Below the pieces are notes generated by a model. The model was not told where the DNA came from and made no database searches. It saw only the letters and a program-made list of their open reading frames with translations. 33,091 nucleotides of DNA from Candidatus Rifleibacteriota bacterium (GTDB lineage Bacteria > Vulcanimicrobiota > Xenobia > Xenobiales > Xenobiaceae): assembly GCA_900772775.1 (NCBI GenBank), contig CAAGRW010000152.1, forward strand, positions 1 to 33,091. Reading direction: 5' to 3'. Both the position numbers and the translations under genes were made by a program. Shown here piece after piece: positions 1 to 7,123 of this stretch; the stretch's first letter is position 1, and each line of letters opens with the position of its first letter.

Positions 1-81
1 CCAAAACTTATAGCGGAATTTTTTCACCATATCGGTAGCGCAGGCCTCTGGCCGTCAGGCCAGTCAGCCGGAGCGTAGATA

Positions 82-300
82 TGGTAAAAAATGCAGCTAA
101 CACCAAATAGTTAACTGGCGGGCGGAACATAATTAACGTCTCTAAGCTAAAAAAACTACGAACCAACAGGCAAAAGCGTAAAAGCACGGCTAGCGCGAAA
201 TAGCTAATTGGCGGGCGGAACATAATTAACGTCTCTAAGCTAAAAAACTACGAACCAACAAGCACGAGCTAAAAGGCAAAAGTGTAAAAGCATGGCTAAC
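82..300. repeat. Imperfect direct repeat, about 93-bp period
   Basis: Two near-full copies lie at about 105-194 and 198-300. Both contain the core GGCGGGCGGAACATAATTAA followed by the same CGTCTCTAAGCTAAAAAA stretch, an ACTACGAACCAACA block and a CAAAAGNGTAAAAGCANGG block. Bases 82-110 look like the tail of a third, diverged copy. The second copy carries an extra 13 or so bases near 261-273. The minus strand has an open frame of 71 codons (8-223) that repeats the peptide MFRPP, but this only reflects the DNA repeat and has no convincing ribosome site. No protein gene is supported before 384. The function is unknown; the repeat could be a remnant of a mobile repeat family or a regulatory array upstream of nadD. 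Confidence 0.75.
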
Positions 301-383
301 AAGTTTGCCAAAGTGACAAGGGCTGGGCGTATCCTAAGCGAAAATGCCGGTATTTTTTATCAATAATACGGAGCTTGGCAAAC

Positions 384-986
384 GTGAAGAAAACTAGAAT
401 TGGCATTTTAGGTGGCACTTTTAATCCTGTGCACTGTGGCCACTTGCGTGTGGGTATAGAAATAAGCGAAAGAACAGGCTTAGATAAAATTATGCTTATG
501 CCCAACTATTTGCCGCCACATCGCGACGCGCCTAAGGTTTCTGCTCAAGATCGTCTGATGATGTGCTGCTTGGCTGCCAAGAGTAACCCACTTTTTACTG
601 TCAGCGATATAGAAATAAAGCAAAAAAAGCTATCTTATACTTTGTATACTTGCCAACAATTGGTTGAACAGCATCCCGAAGCTTCTTTTTCTTTTATTAC
701 CGGTTCCGATTCTTTGGTCAAATCTGTTTGGTATCGCTTTGATGATGTGTTGGAGCTGCTCGAACATTTTTATGTTATTCATCGTCCCGGAGTCGATTTA
801 GAAGAGCTTAAAAATAAACTTAGAGAGATGAACTTAAGAAACGCTTATAAGATAACCTGGTTCGAAGCTCCCGGGTTAGATATTTCTTCAACTTACATAA
901 GAAAGATTCTTGCTGAAGGTCGTTCTGCTCAATATTTAGTTCCGGATAGCGTTTTGGAATATATTAGAGTACGTTCGCTTTTTTAA
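384..986 (+). CDS. nadD: Nicotinate-nucleotide adenylyltransferase NadD
   Basis: NadD adenylates nicotinic acid mononucleotide with ATP to give deamido-NAD in cytoplasmic NAD synthesis. The 200-residue product has the nucleotidyltransferase signature GGTFNPVHCGHL near the N-terminus and the C-terminal ISSTYIR motif, which matches the family SxTxxR. Its length is normal for the family. I chose the GTG at 384 because a GGAG ribosome site lies about 10 bases upstream; a TTG at 375 in the same frame is only one base from that site. A possible weak promoter (TTGCCA, 19 bases, TATCCT) lies at 305-335. The neighbouring genes give no pathway context. Confidence 0.95.
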   Translation: MKKTRIGILGGTFNPVHCGHLRVGIEISERTGLDKIMLMPNYLPPHRDAPKVSAQDRLMMCCLAAKSNPLFTVSDIEIKQKKLSYTLYTCQQLVEQHPEASFSFITGSDSLVKSVWYRFDDVLELLEHFYVIHRPGVDLEELKNKLREMNLRNAYKITWFEAPGLDISSTYIRKILAEGRSAQYLVPDSVLEYIRVRSLF

Positions 987-1112
987 ACTGATAAAAGTTT
1001 ACATTATCACTTGGCTTGTTCGGAGGGTAAACGAATATTTTTCCCGAAAAAATCGGCGTTTTTCGCGTTTTTTACGCGCGTGAAGTCGCTTGCTGGGAAA
1101 GGAAGTTTATCT

Positions 1113-1631
1113 ATGTCTCGTTACGGCCGTCGGCGTCGATATGCGTTCACTTTAATAGAAGTAGCTGCAGTTATTGCTATTATGGCTTGTTTGACTGTTG
1201 GCATTATCGGTACTTTTAGGAATAGGCGTGAAGCGCAATACCGTCAGGCTTGCCGAGCTAATATCTTGCGTCTGGCCAATTGGCTTGAAGCTAGCAAAGT
1301 TGAGCGCGGTTTGTATTTTAACGAGCATGGTGGTAAAGAAGCTTCTTATGCCAATACTAAAAAATTTGAAGAATGGTACAAAACCCCCTGTCCGTTTTAT
1401 CGTTGCCCATATGGCACCCCCGCCTACGCTCGCAATAATGTTGCCGAAAATGAATATACCTATATGTTTTACACAACATATTCAGCTTACACTATAAAAT
1501 GTACTTGTAAACATCCCGACGGAGCTTCTCCTCAGTATTCTAGTTTAGCTACCAACGGTTGGGTTGACGGAGCTAGTGACGTTAGCTCAGGCGTAGGAGT
1601 GGGCATGGAAGAAAATAGGGGCGATAGTTAA
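1113..1631 (+). CDS. Type IV pilin-like (pseudopilin) protein
   Basis: A 172-residue protein with a class III (prepilin) signal: an arginine-rich leader (MSRYGRRRRYA) followed by FTLIEV and a hydrophobic helix of about 20 residues. Cleavage before the Phe would leave Ala rather than the usual Gly at -1, which prepilin peptidases tolerate in some pseudopilins. The C-terminal half has several cysteines (CPFYRCPY, IKCTCKHPD), which suggests disulfides in the exposed head. ATG 1113 has a strong AAGGAAG site 8 bases upstream; an in-frame TTG at 1011 would add a long basic extension ahead of the leader and is unlikely. It is probably processed by the PilD encoded at 22567. It may be a minor pilin or a secretion pseudopilin; it lies far from the main pilus cluster. 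Confidence 0.85.
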   Translation: MSRYGRRRRYAFTLIEVAAVIAIMACLTVGIIGTFRNRREAQYRQACRANILRLANWLEASKVERGLYFNEHGGKEASYANTKKFEEWYKTPCPFYRCPYGTPAYARNNVAENEYTYMFYTTYSAYTIKCTCKHPDGASPQYSSLATNGWVDGASDVSSGVGVGMEENRGDS

Positions 1632-1649
1632 TTAGCTAATAATAAAGAA

Positions 1650-1690
1650 GAAGCCACCTTTAAGAAAAATCTTAGGGGTGGCTTTTATAG
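1650..1690. terminator. Bidirectional terminator between pilin-like gene and porin gene
   Basis: AAGCCACCTTTAAG pairs with CTTAGGGGTGGCTT across a 6-base AAAAAT loop, with G-U pairs in the middle. Short T-rich tails follow on both strands. The genes on either side converge here (stops at 1631 and 1707), so one hairpin probably ends both transcripts. Confidence 0.75.
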
Positions 1691-1706
1691 TTGTTTTAAG
1701 TTCGGT

Positions 1707-4313
1707 TTAGAACTTGAAGTTAAGATAGGTGCTTACTAAGAAGCCTTGCCAATTGAAGGGGTGGGCGCCTTTTTGTGGGCCGTAGGTTAAGTTCATAGCT
1801 GGAATACCGGGGCTGGCGAAAATTTCTTCGTCCATGCGGTCTTTAGTGCTGATAAATTCACCCATAGCGCCCCAAGACATACTGTCGGTAATATCCCAAT
1901 CTAAACTGATATTGGGAATGCGCTGCTCCAAGTTGATAATATCAAAATCGCTAGAACCAATAGTGTTAGCATAATTATTCATTACGCCTAAGTGGTCTAA
2001 ATGGCCAAACATATCAACCGATTTGTAACCGGTGTGAATGCGCAAATTATTGGTTATATCGTAATCCAAATTGACTTGCCAAGCGTCTAAATAGAAGTTG
2101 ACGTAGTTTTGGCTTTCGGCACCGAAACGAGTCGGAGTATTGATCAAACTGGAAAGTTGAGAGTGACGGGTAAAGTGAGTACTGCGAGCACCGCCGGAGA
2201 GAGTTATGCAGCGCTTGCTCTTTTTAGGCTCGACCGGATATTTGAAGCCTACGCCTAAAGACCAATTGGTGGCTTTACCACGTGGATTTTCCAACACTTT
2301 GCCTAGAGCGTTAGTGCCGTCGCTAGCAAATGTTTCAGAAGAGAAACCGCAGAAAACCGGATCCATAAAGCCGGGAGAGAAACCTAAAACTGTCGTGTTG
2401 GGAGTACCCGGAGCAATAGAGCTGGCCGAATAGCGTATATCTTGGCAAGAAGTTTTAGTTTGCTCCAAATCTTTGTACTCAAAAGTAAATTTACCAGTGC
2501 GGCAGAAGCGCCAATCTACTTTGGCAGTCCAACCTTTGCGGTTATGCGTAAAAGTATTGGTGTCATGCAAAGAATAGAGCGAATTGTAATAGTTGAAACC
2601 GGGTACATTCCATAATGTGTTGCCTATACCGTTAATAGTAGGATAATTGAGCACAAAAGGATCGTATGTGGGATCAGTTTTTACATAGGTTCCTTGAATA
2701 TTCAAAGCGTTTTTGAACATTTTGAAATCGGCGCCTAAGCGGTAGGCATTGCCTTCTACAGAATAAGAAGAGTGAATAGAAGGCTTATAGTTCGTGTGAG
2801 CATAGTCAGCGAAAATGTCGGGCTTAAAATTGCCTAAGTCAAATTCGTAACTGGCACTAAAACCGTAGTTGAGCATATCCTGAGCACCGATGCCACCTAC
2901 GTTGGGAACTCCGGGAATACCGGTAATGCCGTCATTGCCTGCAGCTCCTACCATAGCAATAGGACGCTCGTCAGTTGTTGAACCCATGCCGGCTACTGAT
3001 GGAGAGCCGGGGCCGCCTAACTGGTTAATATAATAGCCGTTGGGATTGACCCAGTTTAAGGTAAAGTTATCCTGGAAATGTAATCCGGAGGAAGCTTTAT
3101 CGTATAAGCCGCAATCTCTGGCGTGAAGGATATTAGCTTTAAAATTGCCTTGTCCGTCTCTGAAGACCAATTCTAAGTTGGCACCTGTAGCTCTGGACTG
3201 ATAACCATCTTGATCAAAAAGGCTGTTGGCAATGCCGTTAGCTAAGCGAGTGCCCATAAGCTCCCATTTGAAAGTAAAATCAGACGATAAGTCAGTTTCG
3301 CCTTTGAGCTGGACACCGTAAGTATTTAAATAATAATCGCCCCAAGCGTTGGGATTGCGTTCCGGTACATAAACTAAAGGAGAGAAGTTTTGCTCTTTTA
3401 AGCTGCCTACGGTCAAGCGTGTTTTGCTTGGTTTGTGCAAAAGCCAGAAATTGTCTAAAGCTAATTTGGCGTAAGGAGCGTGCTCTAAGCCTTGAGTGCT
3501 GCTGTTAGCTCCAATAGTGGAGGTAAATGGATTGCTTAAATAAGCTTGAGGGACTCCCCAGAAAGCGTCCATTACTTTATTGCCACAGCTGGAATAAGCA
3601 CTAAATTCGGCGCCGCCTTCTAAAGAATTGCCTAAATCAAACTTGGTGCCGAGCATAAGTTGCTGAGAAATACTAGTACCACTTACCATAGGACGACCGG
3701 TAGACCAGTCGGTTACGGAAGCTACACCTAAAAAGAAAGTATTAAAAGTTAAACCTGCAGCTACTGAAGGAGAAGGAATAATACCACCGGCGCCTGTGTT
3801 GCTGCCTACTGCGGTAGTGTAGTCCAAAATAGGAGGATTACCTAAAGATCCGATACCAACGTTGCGCAGTGAAGAAGTGGTAATGCGGGCTTTATATTCT
3901 CCATAGAAACTGATTCGCTCTAAATCGCTTACGCGGGTATCTAGTTTGGCCACTTCCGCTTCCAAACGTTCGGTGCGGGCGCCTAGAATATTTAGCTCAT
4001 CTTTGAGGCTGGCGGCTAATTTTTGTAATTCATCAAGTTCAGCTTTTGTAGCCAAAGTGGCATGTTGATTTTGCAATTGAGCCAAAAGACGGGCTACAAT
4101 AATAGCTACTTCCCAGCGTGAAGCTTGACGATCTCCTTTAAAAGTGCCGTCGGGATAACCCTCAACTAGGCCTTTGGCAGCCAGAGTTGCTACGGCGTCG
4201 CGAGCCCAAGCGTTTTCCGGGACATCCGGAAATAAAGGAGCAGCCCAAGCTGGAGCAAAAGCGCTCAATCCCAAAAGAGCTCCCAGAATAGGAGTCATAT
4301 ATTTAATAGTCAT
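1707..4313 (-). CDS. SLH-domain outer-membrane porin
   Basis: An 868-residue exported protein. Residues 1-25 form a signal peptide ending in AWAA. Residues about 26-80 form one SLH domain (FPDVPENAWARDAV...GYPDGTFKGDRQASRWEVA). Residues about 83-133 are a heptad-rich coiled coil. The remainder is rich in alternating aromatic and polar residues, as in a large beta-barrel, and the protein ends in the aromatic residue Phe (LNFKF), as is typical of outer-membrane barrels. In this family the SLH domain binds the cell wall, the coiled coil spans the periplasm and the barrel sits in the outer membrane, tying the two together. It is longer than many relatives (about 400-600 residues). The substrate cannot be read from sequence. 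The start has AAGG about 11 bases upstream. Confidence 0.88.
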   Translation of the reverse strand: MTIKYMTPILGALLGLSAFAPAWAAPLFPDVPENAWARDAVATLAAKGLVEGYPDGTFKGDRQASRWEVAIIVARLLAQLQNQHATLATKAELDELQKLAASLKDELNILGARTERLEAEVAKLDTRVSDLERISFYGEYKARITTSSLRNVGIGSLGNPPILDYTTAVGSNTGAGGIIPSPSVAAGLTFNTFFLGVASVTDWSTGRPMVSGTSISQQLMLGTKFDLGNSLEGGAEFSAYSSCGNKVMDAFWGVPQAYLSNPFTSTIGANSSTQGLEHAPYAKLALDNFWLLHKPSKTRLTVGSLKEQNFSPLVYVPERNPNAWGDYYLNTYGVQLKGETDLSSDFTFKWELMGTRLANGIANSLFDQDGYQSRATGANLELVFRDGQGNFKANILHARDCGLYDKASSGLHFQDNFTLNWVNPNGYYINQLGGPGSPSVAGMGSTTDERPIAMVGAAGNDGITGIPGVPNVGGIGAQDMLNYGFSASYEFDLGNFKPDIFADYAHTNYKPSIHSSYSVEGNAYRLGADFKMFKNALNIQGTYVKTDPTYDPFVLNYPTINGIGNTLWNVPGFNYYNSLYSLHDTNTFTHNRKGWTAKVDWRFCRTGKFTFEYKDLEQTKTSCQDIRYSASSIAPGTPNTTVLGFSPGFMDPVFCGFSSETFASDGTNALGKVLENPRGKATNWSLGVGFKYPVEPKKSKRCITLSGGARSTHFTRHSQLSSLINTPTRFGAESQNYVNFYLDAWQVNLDYDITNNLRIHTGYKSVDMFGHLDHLGVMNNYANTIGSSDFDIINLEQRIPNISLDWDITDSMSWGAMGEFISTKDRMDEEIFASPGIPAMNLTYGPQKGAHPFNWQGFLVSTYLNFKF

Positions 4314-4690
4314 TACTAATATTACCTTAAGATCGACAATCTTTTTGCAGCCGAAATGTATATGCTAACGGCTTCGATTGAACGATAATGATAGGCTGCC
4401 CGTTTACACAGTAAAAAATTGGCTTGCACAAATTAGTGAAAGAAAAAATTCGCTAGTCTTAAAACAGCAGCCCGCTCGCAAAAGCCTTTACAGCTTGTAT
4501 TGTTATTTTGTGATTCCTGCTTTTTTATTGAATGGCTTTCAATTTTTTTTTTGAAGAGTGAAACTTATTATTGCAAAATTTCCATTATTGCAGGAACAAA
4601 AGTGATTTGTTAGCATTGAAAGGCAAGAGACATTGACTCTAGCAGTTGGTGTTTTCGTTTAGTTTGTAAATATAGGTGTTTGATACATAC
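4314..4690. other. AT-rich divergent intergenic region
   Basis: This region separates the minus-strand porin from the plus-strand small exported protein, so it should hold both promoters. No strong consensus promoter is visible: TTGACT at 4633-4638 has only a poor -10 partner, and on the minus strand TTGTGC/TGTAAA at 17-base spacing is weak. Near the porin start, GCAGCC/GGCTGC (4347-4352 with 4394-4399) and AGCCG/CGGCT (4349-4353 with 4369-4373) are two mutually exclusive pairings that share one arm in the porin leader. No gene is seen in it. Confidence 0.5.
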
Positions 4691-5068
4691 ATGAAAAAAT
4701 TTTTTCTTACTTTAGGTTGTTTGTTGGCTGTAGTCGTCGCGCCCGTTTGGGCCAATTTGTCTGAGCGTCTCACTTGGGTAGACAATATTCCTGGTCTTCG
4801 CGTGGTAAAGTATGAAGAGTCCATGCATAAAGTAGAAAAAGATTATGTTACTACCAATACTCAGAAAGAGTACAACCAGATAGTCAACGGCTTAAAGAAA
4901 AACGGTTGGCGTATTGTTAAAACTGAAATCGAGGACGGTTTGACTAATATGCCTGATGTTACCGCTGTCAAAGATGGTATGAAATTCGAGTTAGAAGTTG
5001 ACCAGGATGTCAACTTCTCCGGTAAGGTAGTTTACAAATTCGAAGTGAGCTTGAAATCTTACCACTAA
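4691..5068 (+). CDS. Small exported protein of unknown function
   Basis: A 125-residue product with a clear signal peptide (MKKFFLTLGCLLAVVVAPVWA, cleavage before NLSERL), leaving about 104 mature residues. These are charged, without further membrane segments and without cysteine. The segment NQIVNGLKKNGWRIVKTEIEDG, followed by alternating polar strands, suggests a small alpha/beta domain. I do not recognise the family. ATG 4691 is preferred because it puts the signal peptide at the N-terminus; an in-frame GTG at 4676 adds five residues and neither start has an ideal ribosome site. The gene stands alone between divergent promoters and a strong terminator. It is likely periplasmic. Confidence 0.75.
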   Translation: MKKFFLTLGCLLAVVVAPVWANLSERLTWVDNIPGLRVVKYEESMHKVEKDYVTTNTQKEYNQIVNGLKKNGWRIVKTEIEDGLTNMPDVTAVKDGMKFELEVDQDVNFSGKVVYKFEVSLKSYH

Positions 5069-5091
5069 TAGCGTAAGGTCTCTGGCTTAAC

Positions 5092-5146
5092 CGAAAAAAG
5101 CTCCAGAAGTTTGCTACTGCTTGCTTCTGGGGCTTTTTTATTTTTA
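5092..5146. terminator. Bidirectional terminator
   Basis: AAAAAGCTCCAGAAG pairs with CTTCTGGGGCTTTTT (one G-U pair) over a loop of about 14 bases, followed by T-runs on both strands. It serves the small exported gene (stop 5068) and the converging rhomboid gene, whose stop codon at 5144-5146 lies at its edge. Confidence 0.85.
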
Positions 5147-6076
5147 TATTGGGCGTTTACTTAGTTGTACGTAGGCAAAACCGGCTAAAGCGCCGCCTAA
5201 GTGGCCCCAGTTGTCCAAGACGGCCAGTCCCATAAAATAAGTCATGGCAAAACCTATAGCTAGCAAAAAGATTGCTCCTTGGCCGTAAGCCTTGGCTCGA
5301 TCTGCTGAGCCTAAGGCCCAACGTTTGTTGTAAGCCCAGTAGCCGACGAGCAAAGCAAAAATTCCTGTAGAAGCGCCGATGCCGCCGGAATGGAAATTGA
5401 GCAAAGAGGAGACAATATTGCCACCTATACAGCCGCTTATAAATAAGGCGGCAAAATGTTTATGGCCGATTAAATCTTCAAGTTCTGGGCCGATAAGATA
5501 CAAGCAATATAAATTGCATAATAAGTGGAAAAAACCGCCGTGTAAAAAGGTTGCTGTAACTAAACGCCATATTTCCAGAGGAGCGTAAGATGGCATATAA
5601 GGCGACAGCCAAGGGAAGAACAGCATACGAAATTGAAGCGGCCAAATAAGTTGTAAAATATATACTAAAGTACAAACTATTATTATAGCGTGAGTAATTG
5701 TGGGAGGGCGGTGGGCCGTTCTGTCGCCGGGAGATTGATATTTCTCCAGAATTTTTTGTTGAAAATCGGAAGTGATTTTGCCGCTTCCTCCGCAAGATTC
5801 GCATACTTTAGAGCAAGGAACCTTTTTGCTTCCTTTGCAAACTCGGCAGGGGAGAGGAACACCTTGGCTGTTATGTCCATCAGTGCCACGTCCTTCGCAA
5901 TTGGGGCAAGTCATAAAGCCGCTGCCTTGGCAATCGACGCAAACTCCGCTACCTTTACAACGTGGACAAATACGTCCAGTTTGTGGCGAGTTAGATTGAG
6001 TTGCTATAGCATCGGAAAAAGGAGTAGACTTTGCCTCTGTGGCACTAAGGCTGGGGGTGTGATTCTCTTGTGTCAT
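5144..6076 (-). CDS. Rhomboid-family intramembrane protease with N-terminal DnaJ-like zinc fingers
   Basis: A 310-residue protein in two parts. Residues 37-96 carry Cys pairs of the DnaJ central-domain type (CPRCKGSG, CVDCQGSG, CPNCEGRG, CRVCKGS, then C88, C92, C95), probably binding two zinc ions. Residues about 130-310 form a multi-helix rhomboid domain with HLLCN (H184, N188), the nucleophile motif GASTG (Ser236) and the catalytic His292 in NWGHLGG. The Ser-His dyad is therefore intact, so it should cleave membrane proteins in the bilayer. The cytoplasmic zinc fingers could recognise substrates or unfolded segments (inference). I use ATG 6076; a TTG at 6121 would add 15 residues and has no better ribosome site. 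It is divergent from the transglycosylase at 6162. Confidence 0.9.
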   Translation of the reverse strand: MTQENHTPSLSATEAKSTPFSDAIATQSNSPQTGRICPRCKGSGVCVDCQGSGFMTCPNCEGRGTDGHNSQGVPLPCRVCKGSKKVPCSKVCESCGGSGKITSDFQQKILEKYQSPGDRTAHRPPTITHAIIIVCTLVYILQLIWPLQFRMLFFPWLSPYMPSYAPLEIWRLVTATFLHGGFFHLLCNLYCLYLIGPELEDLIGHKHFAALFISGCIGGNIVSSLLNFHSGGIGASTGIFALLVGYWAYNKRWALGSADRAKAYGQGAIFLLAIGFAMTYFMGLAVLDNWGHLGGALAGFAYVQLSKRPI

Positions 6077-6161
6077 ACTCAGTTCTACTACACCAAGTTC
6101 GCTTTGCCTTTTGCTTGGCAAATACTTGGCATTATGCCGAGAAAGATGATAAGCTCAATCT

Positions 6162-7118
6162 ATGAATATGATAAAGAACAGCTTTTATAACTTGCGCCTA
6201 AGCTGTTCAGGCCAAGAATTTAGCTGGAAGAACAAGTTGAAAAATCGCTTACTAGGCTGGGCTGTAGGTAGCGCTTTGTTAGGCCTTTGGACGTTGGCTC
6301 CGGTCTATGCCGACGAAATAAGAGCCGAAGTCCGTACCATAAATGGACAAAAAGAAATTGTCTATACCAATGCCACTAACGATTCTTTTATGCATGGTAG
6401 TAGTTATCCCACTTATCAGGGTAAAAAGCGCTCTTCTTCTAAAAAAACGGCATCGACAGCTTCCAAGAAAAAAACTTCAGTTGCTCGCACGTCCGGATCG
6501 TCTTCTGCAACCAAAGTCGCTCCTCAAGGCAAACGTCGCCCTGATGGCACTTACGAATTTGCTCCGCCGCAATATCAAGTTTATGAAGTTAAACCCAGAT
6601 ATGCCTACAGAGATAATTGGTCTTTTGCCACTTTCGATTCTAGCAAACGGCAACCGCGCTTAGTCAGCTATTATGGTTGGGATCCCAATGACCCGCAGCA
6701 GAAACAACGCGCTTGGGTTGAAGTCGATCTTAACCCCATTATTTTGAAATATGCCAAGATCTGGGGTGTAGATCCTTTGCTGGTAGAAATTGTCATTTGT
6801 CATGAGTCCGGCTTTAATCCCAATGCGGTCTCTCCTGTAGGGGCGGTGGGCCTTATGCAACTTATGCCGGCTACAGCTTCCGGCTTAGGTGTTTATGATG
6901 CTTTTGATGTTGAGCAAAATATTGCCGGTGGTACTCGTTATATTGCCTCTCAATTGGAACGTTTCAACAGTGTGCCTTTAGCTTTAGCCGCTTACAATGC
7001 CGGCCCCGGAGCAGTTATGCAATACGGAGGGGTACCCCCTTATTCCGAAACGCAATACTATGTCGACACTATTTATGGCGAGTATTTAGCTGGCAAGAGA
7101 GCTAGAGAGGGCAGATAA
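6162..7118 (+). CDS. Exported lytic transglycosylase (SLT domain)
   Basis: A 318-residue protein. A hydrophobic segment at about 30-50, ending in APVYA, acts as signal or anchor behind a basic N-terminus. Residues about 85-130 are Ser/Lys-rich and probably flexible. Residues about 195-310 form a goose-lysozyme/SLT fold: catalytic Glu215 in CHESGFNPNAVSPVGAVG, then GLMQLMPATA and the ALAAYNAGPGAV motif. It should cleave peptidoglycan glycan strands, leaving 1,6-anhydro-muramic acid ends. The next gene starts 5 bases after its stop, so the two are probably co-transcribed. ATG 6162 and ATG 6168 are equally possible; no strong ribosome site is visible. Confidence 0.92.
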   Translation: MNMIKNSFYNLRLSCSGQEFSWKNKLKNRLLGWAVGSALLGLWTLAPVYADEIRAEVRTINGQKEIVYTNATNDSFMHGSSYPTYQGKKRSSSKKTASTASKKKTSVARTSGSSSATKVAPQGKRRPDGTYEFAPPQYQVYEVKPRYAYRDNWSFATFDSSKRQPRLVSYYGWDPNDPQQKQRAWVEVDLNPIILKYAKIWGVDPLLVEIVICHESGFNPNAVSPVGAVGLMQLMPATASGLGVYDAFDVEQNIAGGTRYIASQLERFNSVPLALAAYNAGPGAVMQYGGVPPYSETQYYVDTIYGEYLAGKRAREGR

Positions 7119-7123
7119 AAAAG

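Noticed and set aside
8..223. Minus-strand 71-codon frame repeating the peptide MFRPP
   Set aside because: The peptide repeat simply mirrors the 93-bp DNA repeat; there is no ribosome site or recognisable domain, and composition is that of non-coding DNA.
82..300. Possible CRISPR array
   Set aside because: The repeated part is about 90 bp with no unique spacers of constant length and no cas gene nearby.
5690..6190. Plus-strand 166-codon frame
   Set aside because: It lies antisense to the zinc-finger/rhomboid gene, whose motifs prove the other strand is coding.
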